From an uncultured beta proteobacterium (GTDB taxonomy: Bacteria > Pseudomonadota > Gammaproteobacteria > Burkholderiales > Burkholderiaceae_E), in the NCBI GenBank assembly GCA_903934295.1, contig CAIZNI010000020.1:62001-126000 (forward strand): a stretch of DNA of 64,000 nucleotides, read 5' to 3'. The translations under genes and the position numbers were made by a program. Each line of letters starts with the position of its first letter. The stretch's first letter is position 1. This document shows positions 33,890 through 42,676 of the stretch, piece by piece. The notes under the pieces are model-generated. The model was not told where the DNA came from. It saw nothing but the letters and a program-made list of their open reading frames with translations, and did no database searches.

Positions 33890-35380
33890 TCAGCGGGTGG
33901 TTTCCTTCTTCTCGCGCTGATAGGCGGCCTGGAACTCCTTCATCCGCGCGTCGACCAGCGAGCCGGTGAAGAAATCGAGCGCGCCGCTGCGCAGGGCCAG
34001 GCGCAGTTGCTCGACCGCGGCAAGCCAGCTGCCCGACAGCGCATATTCCTCGGCAGTCGCGCGATGCGCGAGCTCGGGCTGATTGAGCGCACCGTGGGCC
34101 CGCGCCAGCAGGCGCCACAACCGGGGCTCGGTGCGATAGAGCGCCAGCTGCTCGGTCAGGAAGGCCACCGCGCGAGCATCCTCGCGCATCGCGAGCAGCG
34201 CCTCGGCCTGCAGGTGGACCAGGGCCCGCGCCCCGGCGAAACGCCCGGCGCCGGCCTGCGCCAGCGCCAGCGCGGCCGGTGCATCGCCGGCACGCAGCAG
34301 GATCTCGGCCCCCAGCCGCTCGAACGCGGGATGACCCGCCGGATGCAGCTGGCGGGCCTGCTGCAGCGCCCGCGAGGCGCCCGGGTAGTCGCGCTGCGCC
34401 AGCGCGGCGACCGCCAGTCCGTACCAGGTCGCGAGTTCGTCATTGGTCGTCTTGTCGCGCAGCTGTCGCTCGAACTGCGCACGAACCTCGCGCAGTCCAT
34501 CGACACCCTGACTGCCCACCACCCGCAGCTTGGCGCGCATCAGGCGAAAATCGATGCTGTCGGGCAGCTGGCGATAGCGCGAGTCCTGGACGCGCGACTG
34601 CAGGTCGGCGATCCGCTCGGCGGTCACCGGGTGGCTGCGCATGTAGCCGGGCGCGGCGCTCTCGTAGAGCCGGCTCGACTGCTGCAGGCGCTGGAAGAAG
34701 GACACCATGCCGCGCGGCTCGAACCCGGCCTGGCGCAGGGTCTCGAGGCCGACCCGGTCGGCCTCGCGCTCGGCGTCGCGCGAGAACGACAGCATCTGCT
34801 GCTGCTGCGCGCCACCGGCCATGGTGACGATGCCGGCCATCGCGGCCGGATTGGAGCGAGCGGCCAGCGCCCCCAGGATCGCCGCCGCCAGGGTCATCAT
34901 CGAGGTCTGTCGCTGTTGCGCAAGCATGCGGGCGATGTGACGCTGGGTGACATGGCCGATCTCGTGCGCCACCACCGAAGCGAGCTCGGACTCGGACTGC
35001 GCGGCGACGATCAGACCGCTGTGCACGCCGATGAAGCCCCCCGGGAGCGCGAACGCATTGAGCGTGGCGTCGCGCACCAGGAAAAGCTCGAAGCTGAAGC
35101 CGTTGGCGCTGGGACCGGCCGAGAGCTGCGCGCCGAGCCGGTTCAGGTATTCGCTGACCTCGACATCGTCCGAGACATCGGGGTCGCGGCGCAGGTCGCG
35201 CATGATGGTCTCGCCCAGGCGGCGCTCGGCCGCCGGCGACAGCTCCTCGCCACCGGCATCGCCCAGGCGCGGCAGGTTCTCGACCTGGGCGTGAAGTGCC
35301 GGCGGCGCCCCCGCCAGCAGTAACGCCAGCAGCGCCGCCAGGCAGCGCCGCGAAAGGCCGGAAGGAGATGTCGCTGACAC
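33890..35380 (-). CDS. bepA: M48-family metalloprotease with TPR region (BepA/YfgC-like)
   Basis: About 496 aa. A signal peptide (LAALLALLLAGAPPALHA) is followed by the M48 zinc protease domain, with VVAHEIGHVTQRH as the HExxH motif and a third ligand Glu in SRDAEREADRVGLE. The second half is TPR-like (ALQQARQLHPAGHPAFERLG, ALVHLQAEALLAMRED). BepA-type proteins degrade or help assemble outer-membrane proteins. The start is uncertain: GTG 35380 gives an ideal signal peptide, while GTG 35461 would add 27 residues. It is divergent from moaC. Confidence 0.9.
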   Translation of the reverse strand: MSATSPSGLSRRCLAALLALLLAGAPPALHAQVENLPRLGDAGGEELSPAAERRLGETIMRDLRRDPDVSDDVEVSEYLNRLGAQLSAGPSANGFSFELFLVRDATLNAFALPGGFIGVHSGLIVAAQSESELASVVAHEIGHVTQRHIARMLAQQRQTSMMTLAAAILGALAARSNPAAMAGIVTMAGGAQQQQMLSFSRDAEREADRVGLETLRQAGFEPRGMVSFFQRLQQSSRLYESAAPGYMRSHPVTAERIADLQSRVQDSRYRQLPDSIDFRLMRAKLRVVGSQGVDGLREVRAQFERQLRDKTTNDELATWYGLAVAALAQRDYPGASRALQQARQLHPAGHPAFERLGAEILLRAGDAPAALALAQAGAGRFAGARALVHLQAEALLAMREDARAVAFLTEQLALYRTEPRLWRLLARAHGALNQPELAHRATAEEYALSGSWLAAVEQLRLALRSGALDFFTGSLVDARMKEFQAAYQREKKETTR

Positions 35381-35505
35381 GTTGGTTGAGGCAGATGTCC
35401 GGTTCGGGCCAACCGCCGGGCGACTCCGCGAGGAGCCGGCACGGGCTCGCGCCGCAGGCACGACGGGCTCACCCGTTACTATGACAGACCGATCGGAAAG
35501 ACATC

Positions 35506-36048
35506 ATGACCCACTCCCCCGACACGCCCCCCGACACGCTGCCTGCCCGCCCCACCGGAGCGGCGCCAGCGAGCCCGCTCACCCACTTCGATGCCACCGG
35601 CCAGGCCCATATGGTGGATGTGGGCGCCAAGGACAATACCCGGCGCATCGCGGTCGCCACCGGCCTGATCCGCATGCGCGACACGACGCTGGCGCTGATC
35701 CGCGACGGCACCGCGCGCAAGGGCGATGTGCTGGGGGTGGCCCGGATCGCCGCCATCCAGGGCGCCAAACGGACCTCCGACTTGATTCCCCTGTGCCACC
35801 CGATCGCCCTCACCCGGGTCAGCGTCGACTTCGAGATCGACACGCCGGGCGTGGCGGTGCGCTGCACCGCGCGAGTCGAGTGCACCGGCCAGACAGGCGT
35901 CGAGATGGAGGCGCTGACTGCGGTCCAGGTGGGGCTGCTCACCGTCTACGACATGTGCAAGGCGGCCGACCGCGGGATGGTCATCACCGAGGTGCGGCTG
36001 CTGGAGAAGCACGGCGGCAAGTCGGGCAGCTGGACGCCGGGGGACTGA
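35506..36048 (+). CDS. moaC: Cyclic pyranopterin monophosphate synthase
   Basis: A 180-aa enzyme completing conversion of the MoaA product to cPMP in molybdenum-cofactor synthesis. The diagnostic motifs [39 protein letters not shown] and [10 protein letters not shown] are intact. About 22 disordered Pro/Thr-rich residues precede the core, longer than usual. It stands alone; other moa genes are not nearby. Confidence 0.96.
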   Translation: MTHSPDTPPDTLPARPTGAAPASPLTHFDATGQAHMVDVGAKDNTRRIAVATGLIRMRDTTLALIRDGTARKGDVLGVARIAAIQGAKRTSDLIPLCHPIALTRVSVDFEIDTPGVAVRCTARVECTGQTGVEMEALTAVQVGLLTVYDMCKAADRGMVITEVRLLEKHGGKSGSWTPGD

Positions 36049-36133
36049 GGAAGGGTGCGGGGTCATCGGGTATCCCGTGGTCGGCGGAGCAGACACAGCG
36101 CGTGCGCGATTCGCGTCCCCTTGCGTCGCCGGA

Positions 36134-36150
36134 TTGGCTCGTTTCTTGCA
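36134..36150 (+). promoter_or_regulatory. Sigma-54 promoter of the PEP-CTERM gene
   Basis: TTGGCTCG-TTTC-TTGCA has the invariant GG and GC separated by exactly 10 bases (GG at 36136-36137, GC at 36148-36149). There is one departure (T for A) from TGGCAYG-N4-TTGCW. It lies 60 bases before the start codon. Control by sigma-54 and the PrsK/PrsR system is known for PEP-CTERM genes. Confidence 0.75.
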
Positions 36151-36209
36151 TTCAACCTGCGGAAAAGACCCACTCCGGCCATCGGCCTCGATCAGAACGG
36201 AAACGCATC

Positions 36210-36872
36210 TTGAATCGCCGACTCGCCCAAGCCCTGACCGCCGTCTTCCTGAGTCTGGCTGGCGCCGGCGCGCAGGCCTCAATTGCCGTCATCAGCTTCG
36301 TTACCCCGGGAACGTCGGGCATCTGGGAGGGCACGCTCGGCTTCCGATTCATCGCGCAGCGTGACCTCAGCGTGACCAGCCTGGGCCTGTATGACGAGGG
36401 CCAGAACGGATTGGCCGTCGAGCACGCTGTCGGAATTTTTAACAATGCCGGCGTCCTGATTGCCAATGCCACCGTTCCGGCCGTCAGCGCGCCGGGCGGC
36501 CTGTTTGTTTACCAGACGATTACCCCGATCAATCTGATCAGCGGCCAGACCTACACGATCGCTGCTGAAATGAAGGGCAGCGATCCGTACAAGGGCAGCG
36601 ATAAGTACAACTACGCGCCATCTGGATTCCTGGCCGATGGGGCGATCAACTTCATCGGCTCGGTGGAGAGCCCCCTGACCACACTGGCTGCACTGGGCTC
36701 GGCGTTCACCCCCTTCCTGACCACCGGCCAGAAAGGCTATTTCGGCCCCAACTTCCGCTATGAATCCGCCACCGCCGTCCCGGAACCCGGCGTGCTGATG
36801 CTCGCCGGCCTGGGGCTCGCCGGTTTCGCGGTCTGTCGGCGTTCCTGGCGAACGCGCGGCGTCCCCGGCTGA
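36210..36872 (+). CDS. PEP-CTERM sorting-domain protein
   Basis: A 220-aa secreted protein. A signal peptide (LAQALTAVFLSLAGAGAQA) is followed by a beta-rich domain (IAVISFVTPGTSGIWEGTLGFRF, AVGIFNNAGVLIANATVP) and a C-terminal sorting tag: VPEPGVLMLAGLGLAGFAV, then RRSWR. The VPEP motif is the exosortase/archaeosortase recognition site. The start is probably TTG at 36210, since no ATG fits the signal peptide. The domain resembles the DUF4082-like carbohydrate-associated type often seen with this tag (tentative). Exosortase must be encoded elsewhere. Several AT-rich codons set it apart slightly from its neighbours. Confidence 0.87.
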   Translation: MNRRLAQALTAVFLSLAGAGAQASIAVISFVTPGTSGIWEGTLGFRFIAQRDLSVTSLGLYDEGQNGLAVEHAVGIFNNAGVLIANATVPAVSAPGGLFVYQTITPINLISGQTYTIAAEMKGSDPYKGSDKYNYAPSGFLADGAINFIGSVESPLTTLAALGSAFTPFLTTGQKGYFGPNFRYESATAVPEPGVLMLAGLGLAGFAVCRRSWRTRGVPG

Positions 36873-36927
36873 AAGCCGGCCGGGAAGCCGGACTCACCCG
36901 GCACAAGCGGATCCAGCCGCGGCGCGA

Positions 36928-38304
36928 CTAGCCGGGCCGGCTGGCGTCGACCGGTCCGTCCGGTGCCGTCGTGAGCCGGTTGCGCAGCATCTGGAGATGA
37001 CCCTTGAGCTGGTATTTCTCGATGTAGCGGCGCGCGCTCAGGTGCGAGCTGGCCAGCACCGTCTCGATGCGCTGCAGGTGCGCCATCGCGCTCGCGCGCC
37101 GGGCCGGGCTGAGTTCGCCGCGCGCCTCGAGTTGCTCGATCTCGTGGTACAGCTTCAGGATGCGCGACAGTTCGCGCCAGCCAAGCAGGCCCGGCAGCAC
37201 CCGCATCAGCGGAATCACGATCGCCAGCGCCGGCAGCAGCGTGAGCGCGAAGCGCTCGAGCAGATTGGCCAGCCAGAACGGCAAATAGCGCTGCAGGAAC
37301 GGCCGGCCATTCTTGAAGTAACGCTGCGATTCGCGGCTCTGCGGGAAGTCGAGCTGGCGTTCATTGGGAAACTCGCGCGGCCCGTTGGCCAGCGTCTGGC
37401 CGCGATGGATGTCGGAGGCCACATCCATCAGCAGATAAGCGATCGCCGGATGCAGGTCGTTTCGCACCACCAGATTCGCTGATGCGGCGATCAGCTGGAC
37501 GTCCTGGCGCGGCAGATCGCGGGCAAGGTTGACCACCCCCTGGGGCAGCAGCACCTTCGAGAGCCAGGGCAGCAGCCGGACATAGGCATCGGCACGTTCG
37601 AAACTGACTGGCTCGAGCCCGGCATCGAGCGCCTGGCGCACGCTGGGCGCGTCGGCAGCGGCCACCATGAACGCGGCATCGACCCGCCCCTGGATCACTG
37701 CCGCAACCGCCTCGCTGCCCGACTCGTCTGAAAAGCGGGTCTCGGGTGCGCCGATCTGATGAGCCTCGAACAGCTTCAGGGCCGCCGCGCGGGTTCCCGA
37801 GCCATCGGGGCCGATGGCAATCGACTTGCCCCCGAAGAACCCCAGAGACGTGACCGGGGCCGCGCCCGGACGAGGCTTGTGAAACACCCAGATCGGCTCG
37901 TGCGCGACGCTGGCCAGGCTCTCCAGGTCGGGGTACCGCGCGGCCTCGCCGATGCCGCTCTGCACCAGCCCGATCGTCACGCCAGAGGCCGGGTCCGACA
38001 AGCGCGCGAGGTTCTCGACACTGCCCCGCGAGGGCCGCACCTCGAGGGTGATGCCGTGGTGGCTGAACGCCTTCGCATACCGATTCGCATAGGCGAAATA
38101 CGCGCCCGACTCGCCACCGGTGGTGATCACCACGCGCCGCGGCGGGGGTGGCTCCAGGAATCGCAGCAGCAGCGTCACCACCAGCGCGGCGACCAGCGCG
38201 AAACCCACGCCCACCAGCAGCAGCTCGCGGTCGCTGAGCAGGACCAGTTCGCCAGCGCGCAGCCGCTGCCAGAGCGACCGGTCATCCACCGACGCAGCCG
38301 TCAT
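36928..38304 (-). CDS. TAXI-family TRAP-type solute receptor, membrane-anchored at both ends
   Basis: A 458-aa protein. An N-terminal anchor (LLLVGVGFALVAALVVTLLLRFL, about residues 28-50) leads into a TAXI domain: ITTGGESGAYFAYANRYAKAF, EVRPSRGSVENLARL and FFGGKSIAIGPDGSGTR. A second hydrophobic segment (FALTLLPALAIVIPLMRVLP, about 350-370) and a cytoplasm-like helical tail of about 90 residues follow. No DctQ/DctM genes adjoin. It overlaps the upstream small gene by 4 bases and belongs to the monooxygenase operon, which suggests it senses or captures the same aromatic substrate (inference). Confidence 0.85.
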   Translation of the reverse strand: MTAASVDDRSLWQRLRAGELVLLSDRELLLVGVGFALVAALVVTLLLRFLEPPPPRRVVITTGGESGAYFAYANRYAKAFSHHGITLEVRPSRGSVENLARLSDPASGVTIGLVQSGIGEAARYPDLESLASVAHEPIWVFHKPRPGAAPVTSLGFFGGKSIAIGPDGSGTRAAALKLFEAHQIGAPETRFSDESGSEAVAAVIQGRVDAAFMVAAADAPSVRQALDAGLEPVSFERADAYVRLLPWLSKVLLPQGVVNLARDLPRQDVQLIAASANLVVRNDLHPAIAYLLMDVASDIHRGQTLANGPREFPNERQLDFPQSRESQRYFKNGRPFLQRYLPFWLANLLERFALTLLPALAIVIPLMRVLPGLLGWRELSRILKLYHEIEQLEARGELSPARRASAMAHLQRIETVLASSHLSARRYIEKYQLKGHLQMLRNRLTTAPDGPVDASRPG

Positions 38305-38498
38305 TGCGCCACCCTCGGACGGGCGGCGCGCAAGGCCTCGCTCAGCAGTTCGCGATCGCCGACCTGGTTGGCCAGCAGCAGAACCAGGCGGGCATTCATC
38401 ATCGCCGCCTGCGCGTCGTCGAGGTCGCGCTGGCTGTCGATCAGCTCCTGGTAGAAACCGTCGGGGTCATCGATGTTGGGGGTTCGGATCAGCGGCAT
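38301..38498 (-). CDS. Small conserved protein (DUF2783 type)
   Basis: A 65-aa acidic helical protein (NIDDPDGFYQELIDSQRDLDDAQAAMMNARLVLLLANQVG). Proteins of this kind are commonly encoded next to flavin monooxygenases, as here. The ATG at 38498 has GAGGAG 8 bases upstream, better than the GTG at 38507. It lies 12 bases after the monooxygenase and overlaps the TAXI gene by 4. Function is unknown. Confidence 0.8.
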   Translation of the reverse strand: MPLIRTPNIDDPDGFYQELIDSQRDLDDAQAAMMNARLVLLLANQVGDRELLSEALRAARPRVAQ

Positions 38499-38510
38499 CG
38501 TCGGCACTCC

Positions 38511-40151
38511 TCAGGCGGCCAGGCAGCGCCCCAGCGCGGCCTCGATCCGGCGGGCATCGAAGCCGCGCCAGCGCGCCGCGACATACTGGTCGGGGCGGAT
38601 CAGATAGACGGTGCCGGGCTGCCCGTCGAAGCGCTGCGCGAGCAGGCCTTCGGGATCGGACAGATCGGCGCCCGGATGGGTGCCCACGCTGATCAGGCGG
38701 GCGCTCACCACACCCCAGCGGATGCTCGGGACCGGTGCCGCAGCGCCGGCCGGCAAGGGGCCGAACACCAGGACCACGAAGCCGTCGCCGATCCGGTTCA
38801 GGAACCAGGCCGGCGAACCGTCGGCGCGGCACACCGGTGCGTCGGCGCAGGGCACGCCCGGCTGCATCGGGCCCTCGAAGACCGACTCGTCGGCGGTGTT
38901 GAGCACCGATCCGCGATAAGGGGTGGGCGTGGACAGGCGACCGCTGTTGATCAGCACCCGCGCGAACGGGAAATCCTGCGCCAGTTCGAGCACCGCGTTG
39001 CGAAACAGGCGGCTGGCCGCATTCTTCGGCGTGATGAAGTCGGTGGCCCGGGTGGACTGGCGCAGGTTGTCGTCGGCCGCGCAGGCGCGCTCGTCGGCAT
39101 AGCTGTCGATCAGCGCCGGCGGGGCCGCCCCCGTCACCACCAGATCGAGCTTCCAGATCAGGTTGTCGGCGTCCTGCATGCCGCTGTTGGCACCGCGCGC
39201 GCCGAAAGGCGACACCTGGTGCGCGGCATCGCCGGCAAACACCACCCGGCCGTGGCGAAAGCGGTCGATGCGTCGGCAGGCGAACTGATAGACCGAGACC
39301 CACTCGAGCTCGAAGTCGACATCGGGACCGAGCATCGCGCGAATCCGCGGGATCACCCGCTCGGGGCGTTTCTCGTCCTCCGGGTCGGCATCGCGGCCGA
39401 GCTGGAAGTCGATGCGCCAGACGTTGTCGCGCTGCTTGTGCAGCAGCACCGACTGGCCGCGATGAAACGGCGGATCGAACCAGAACCAGCGCTCGGGCGG
39501 AAAGCCCGCCTTCATCACCACGTCGGCGATCAGGAAGCGGTCGTCGAAGACCTGGCCGCTGAACGCCGCGCCGACCATCCCGCGCAGGCCACTGCCCGCG
39601 CCGTCGCAGGCGATCACCCAGTCAGCGAGCATCTCGACCGGGCCGTCGGGCGTGTCGATCGTGAGGCGGGCATGGTCGTCGTGCTGCTCGAGCCCGACCA
39701 CCCGGTGCTTCCAGCGCAGATCGACCCCGGGCTGCGCTGCGCAGCGCTCGACCAGCGTGCTCTCGAGGTAATACTGCTGCAGATTGATCATCGCCGGCAT
39801 CTTGTGACCGGGCTGGGGCAGCAGGTCGAACTGATAGACCAGATCGGCGTCGAAGAAGACCTTGCCGATCTTCCAGTTCACCCCCTGCGCGACGATCTGT
39901 TCGCCGCAGCCCAGCCGGTCGAGTACCTCGAGCGAACGCTTGGCGTAGCAGACCGCTCGCGAGCCGACACTCACCGTGTTGTTGTCGTCCAGCACCACTA
40001 CCGGCAGACCGCGCGCCGCGCAGTCGAGGGCAGCGGTCAGCCCGACCGGCCCGGCGCCCACGATCACCACCGGATGGCGCGGCAGGTGATCGGCGGCCGG
40101 CCGGGGGCTGGGGCGGTAGGCGAATTCGGGGTACTGGAAGGTCTGGTGCAT
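38511..40151 (-). CDS. FAD-dependent aromatic monooxygenase (MhpA/PheA-like)
   Basis: A 546-aa flavoprotein hydroxylase. The N-terminal FAD fingerprint is VVIVGAGPVGLTAALDCAARG, the DG motif is VIACDGAGSGLR, and the GD motif is VVFAGDAAHQVSPFGARGANSGMQDADNL. The C-terminal thioredoxin-like domain ends the protein. The family hydroxylates phenols or phenylpropionates using NAD(P)H and O2. The ATG at 40151 (MHQTFQYPEF) is chosen after GAGAAG. It is first in an operon with a DUF2783 protein and a TAXI receptor. The substrate is not determined. Confidence 0.9.
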   Translation of the reverse strand: MHQTFQYPEFAYRPSPRPAADHLPRHPVVIVGAGPVGLTAALDCAARGLPVVVLDDNNTVSVGSRAVCYAKRSLEVLDRLGCGEQIVAQGVNWKIGKVFFDADLVYQFDLLPQPGHKMPAMINLQQYYLESTLVERCAAQPGVDLRWKHRVVGLEQHDDHARLTIDTPDGPVEMLADWVIACDGAGSGLRGMVGAAFSGQVFDDRFLIADVVMKAGFPPERWFWFDPPFHRGQSVLLHKQRDNVWRIDFQLGRDADPEDEKRPERVIPRIRAMLGPDVDFELEWVSVYQFACRRIDRFRHGRVVFAGDAAHQVSPFGARGANSGMQDADNLIWKLDLVVTGAAPPALIDSYADERACAADDNLRQSTRATDFITPKNAASRLFRNAVLELAQDFPFARVLINSGRLSTPTPYRGSVLNTADESVFEGPMQPGVPCADAPVCRADGSPAWFLNRIGDGFVVLVFGPLPAGAAAPVPSIRWGVVSARLISVGTHPGADLSDPEGLLAQRFDGQPGTVYLIRPDQYVAARWRGFDARRIEAALGRCLAA

Positions 40152-40299
40152 CGCTTCTCGCAGGATCGGGCGGCACGCGCCCCCGATCGGCAACTTTGCC
40201 AAGGCTGGAACAGTAACCGGGCGCAAGATCGCGCGGCAAGGCCTGCCGGCGCCGGGCAGCTTGTATCCTGAGGACCGCCCAACCTGGAACGACCCCACC

Positions 40300-41433
40300 A
40301 TGAAACCTTTTCCGCTGCCCACCGCCGACCTCGCCGGTCATGGTATCCGCACCGAGCCGATCGACCGGCTCGCTGCCCTGATCGAACAGCACATCGCCGA
40401 CGGCCGCTACCCGGGCGCCCAGATCGCGGTGGCCCGCCACGGCAAGCTGCTGCTCGATCGCTCGTTCGGCCAGGCGCGAACCGGCGACAAGCCGCAGGCG
40501 GCCGACGCCGACACGCTGTGGCTGCTGTACTCGAACACCAAGGTCGTCCTGGCGACCGCGCTCTGGAAGCTGGCCGAACAGGGCGCGTTCCGCTTCACCG
40601 ACCGGCTGAGCGACCATGTCCCCGACTTCGCGCGGCTGGGCAAGCGCGACATCACCATCCTGCAGGTCATCACCCACCAGGGCGGCTTTCCCAATGCGCA
40701 GATCTCGCGCGACGCCTGGACCGACCGCACGCGTCTGAAGCAGTCGGTCTGCGAGTTCACGCTCGAATGGACGCCCGGCTCGCGGGTGAGCTATCACCCG
40801 CTGTCGGCGCACTGGGCGCTCGCGGTGCTGATCGAGACCCTGACCGGCCAGGACTATCGCGAGCATGTCCGCCAGGCCATCCTGGAACCGCTGGGCCTGG
40901 CCCGCGACATCCACATGGGCCTGCCGGAATCCGAAGACGCCCGGGTCTCGGACATGTACGAACCGAATGCCGACGGCCGCGGCATCAAGCCGCTGGCCGA
41001 GAACAACAGCAACACCTGGCGGCGTGCCGGCGCGCCGGGCGGCGGCGCCTACGGCACCGCGCGTGGCATGGCGGCGCTCTACCAGATGATGCTCGCCGGC
41101 GGCGAGCTGGGCGGCGTGCGGGTGCTCTCGCCGCGCATGCTCGCCTATGCGATCCGCAATCACACCGGCGATCGCACCGATGACTACATGGGCATGCCCA
41201 TGCACCGCGGACTCGGCCCGCACCTGCGCGGCCACACCGCGACGGTGCGCGGGCTGGGCGCGATTGCCGCGCCCACCGCCTTCGGCCACGGCGGGGTGGG
41301 TACGTCGTACTGCTGGGGCGATCCCGAATCGGGCGTGTCGTTCGCCTACATCAGCAACTGCCGGATTCCCGACCCCTGGCATTCCGAGCGTCTCGACGTG
41401 GTGTCCACCCTGGTCAATTCCGCCATCCTCTAG
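40300..41433 (+). CDS. Beta-lactamase-fold serine hydrolase (class C / EstB-like)
   Basis: A 377-aa protein. The SxxK nucleophile is in LLYSNTKVVLATALWKLAE; the region of the second motif is VSYHPLSAHWALAVLIE, with Tyr but no canonical YxN. The C-terminal HGGVGTSYCWGDPESG corresponds to the HxG/KTG motif. There is no signal peptide, so it is probably a cytoplasmic esterase or amide hydrolase and not a resistance beta-lactamase. It is divergent from the monooxygenase operon. Confidence 0.87.
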   Translation: MKPFPLPTADLAGHGIRTEPIDRLAALIEQHIADGRYPGAQIAVARHGKLLLDRSFGQARTGDKPQAADADTLWLLYSNTKVVLATALWKLAEQGAFRFTDRLSDHVPDFARLGKRDITILQVITHQGGFPNAQISRDAWTDRTRLKQSVCEFTLEWTPGSRVSYHPLSAHWALAVLIETLTGQDYREHVRQAILEPLGLARDIHMGLPESEDARVSDMYEPNADGRGIKPLAENNSNTWRRAGAPGGGAYGTARGMAALYQMMLAGGELGGVRVLSPRMLAYAIRNHTGDRTDDYMGMPMHRGLGPHLRGHTATVRGLGAIAAPTAFGHGGVGTSYCWGDPESGVSFAYISNCRIPDPWHSERLDVVSTLVNSAIL

Positions 41434-41524
41434 ACAAGGGGCCAGGCAGGCGCGCCGGGTAGAATGCAGCGCAGATGCGCCACCGCCCAGCCCGGGCGGC
41501 TGGCCACGTCCGCCTGATCTGTCC

Positions 41525-42676
41525 ATGGATTTCCTGCCCTTCACCCGACCGAGCATCGACGAAGCCACCATCGCCGCGGTCGTCGACGTGCTGCGCTCGG
41601 GCTGGATCACCACCGGCCCGAAATGCCGCGAGCTCGAGGCGCGGCTGTCCGAGCGCTTCGGCGGGCGTCCGGTTCGCCTGGCGGCTTCGGCCACCGGCGC
41701 CCTGGAATTCGCACTGCGACTGGCCGGCGTGGGCCCGGGCGACGAGGTCATCACCACGCCGCTGTCGTGGGTGGCCACCGCGAACGTCATCCTCACGGTG
41801 GGCGCCCGGCCGGTGTTCGTCGATGTCGACCCCCGGACGCGCAACATCGATCTCGATCGCCTGGAAGCGGCGATCACCCCGCGCACCCGCGCCCTCATCC
41901 CGGTCGACCTCGCGGGCCTGCCCGTGGATCGCGACCGGCTGGCCGACATCGCCGGGCGGCATCACCTGCGGGTGATCGAGGACGCCGCGCAGTCGATGGG
42001 CGCGACCTGGGCCGGCCACGAGATCGGCAGCACCGGCGACCTGATCGCGCTCAGCTTTCACGCCAACAAGAATTTCACCACCGCCGAGGGCGGCTGCCTG
42101 GTGCTCAACAGCGAGGCCGAGGCGCGGCTGTTCGAGAAGCTGCGCCTGCAGGGCGTCACCCGCCTGCCCGACGGCACCATGGATGTCGATGTGCTGGGCT
42201 TCAAGCACAACCTCACCGACATCGCCGCGGCGATCGGCCTGGGCCAGTTGCCCCGGTTCGCCGACTTCAACCGGCGGCGCGCCGAACTGGCCCGCCGCTA
42301 TTTCGAGCAGATCGACCCGGCGCTGCAGCTCACCCTGCCGCCCGCCGATGCGCAGACCGGCGCGGCGCGCAGCAACTGGCACATGTTCCAGCCACTGCTG
42401 CCCCTGGCGAACATGACCATCGGCCGCGGCGAATTCATCGCCGCCATGAAGGACCGGGGCATCGGCATCGGTGTGCACTACCCGGCCATGCACCGCTTCA
42501 CCCTGTATCGGCAACTGGGCTGGCAGGACGGCGACTTCCCGCACGCCGAGCGCATCGGAGACACCACCGTCACGCTGCCGCTGTTCCCGGCCATGCACGA
42601 CACCGACGTCGACCGGGTCTGCGCGGCGCTGCGCGAGGTGATCGCGCCGGCACTGACCAGCGGGGCCGCCCGATGA
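41525..42676 (+). CDS. arnB: UDP-4-amino-4-deoxy-L-arabinose aminotransferase
   Basis: A 383-aa DegT/DnrJ/EryC1-family PLP enzyme that aminates UDP-Ara4O to UDP-Ara4N. It starts MDFLPFTRPSIDEATIAAV and shows ITTPLSWVATANVI, VIEDAAQSMGA, the PLP lysine in SFHANKNFTTAEGG and GFKHNLTDIAAAIG. It is first in the arn operon. A -10-like TAGAAT lies at 41460-41465, but no clear -35 is seen. Its stop overlaps arnC (ATGA). Confidence 0.93.
   Translation: MDFLPFTRPSIDEATIAAVVDVLRSGWITTGPKCRELEARLSERFGGRPVRLAASATGALEFALRLAGVGPGDEVITTPLSWVATANVILTVGARPVFVDVDPRTRNIDLDRLEAAITPRTRALIPVDLAGLPVDRDRLADIAGRHHLRVIEDAAQSMGATWAGHEIGSTGDLIALSFHANKNFTTAEGGCLVLNSEAEARLFEKLRLQGVTRLPDGTMDVDVLGFKHNLTDIAAAIGLGQLPRFADFNRRRAELARRYFEQIDPALQLTLPPADAQTGAARSNWHMFQPLLPLANMTIGRGEFIAAMKDRGIGIGVHYPAMHRFTLYRQLGWQDGDFPHAERIGDTTVTLPLFPAMHDTDVDRVCAALREVIAPALTSGAAR

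Noticed and set aside
36430-36447. TTTTTAACAATGCC inside the PEP-CTERM gene as an operator
   Set aside because: It matches only the AACA half, lies inside a coding region and has no regulatory context.
41434-41524. PhoP box before arnB
   Set aside because: No direct GTTTA-type repeats are present; only a -10-like TAGAAT was found, without a -35.
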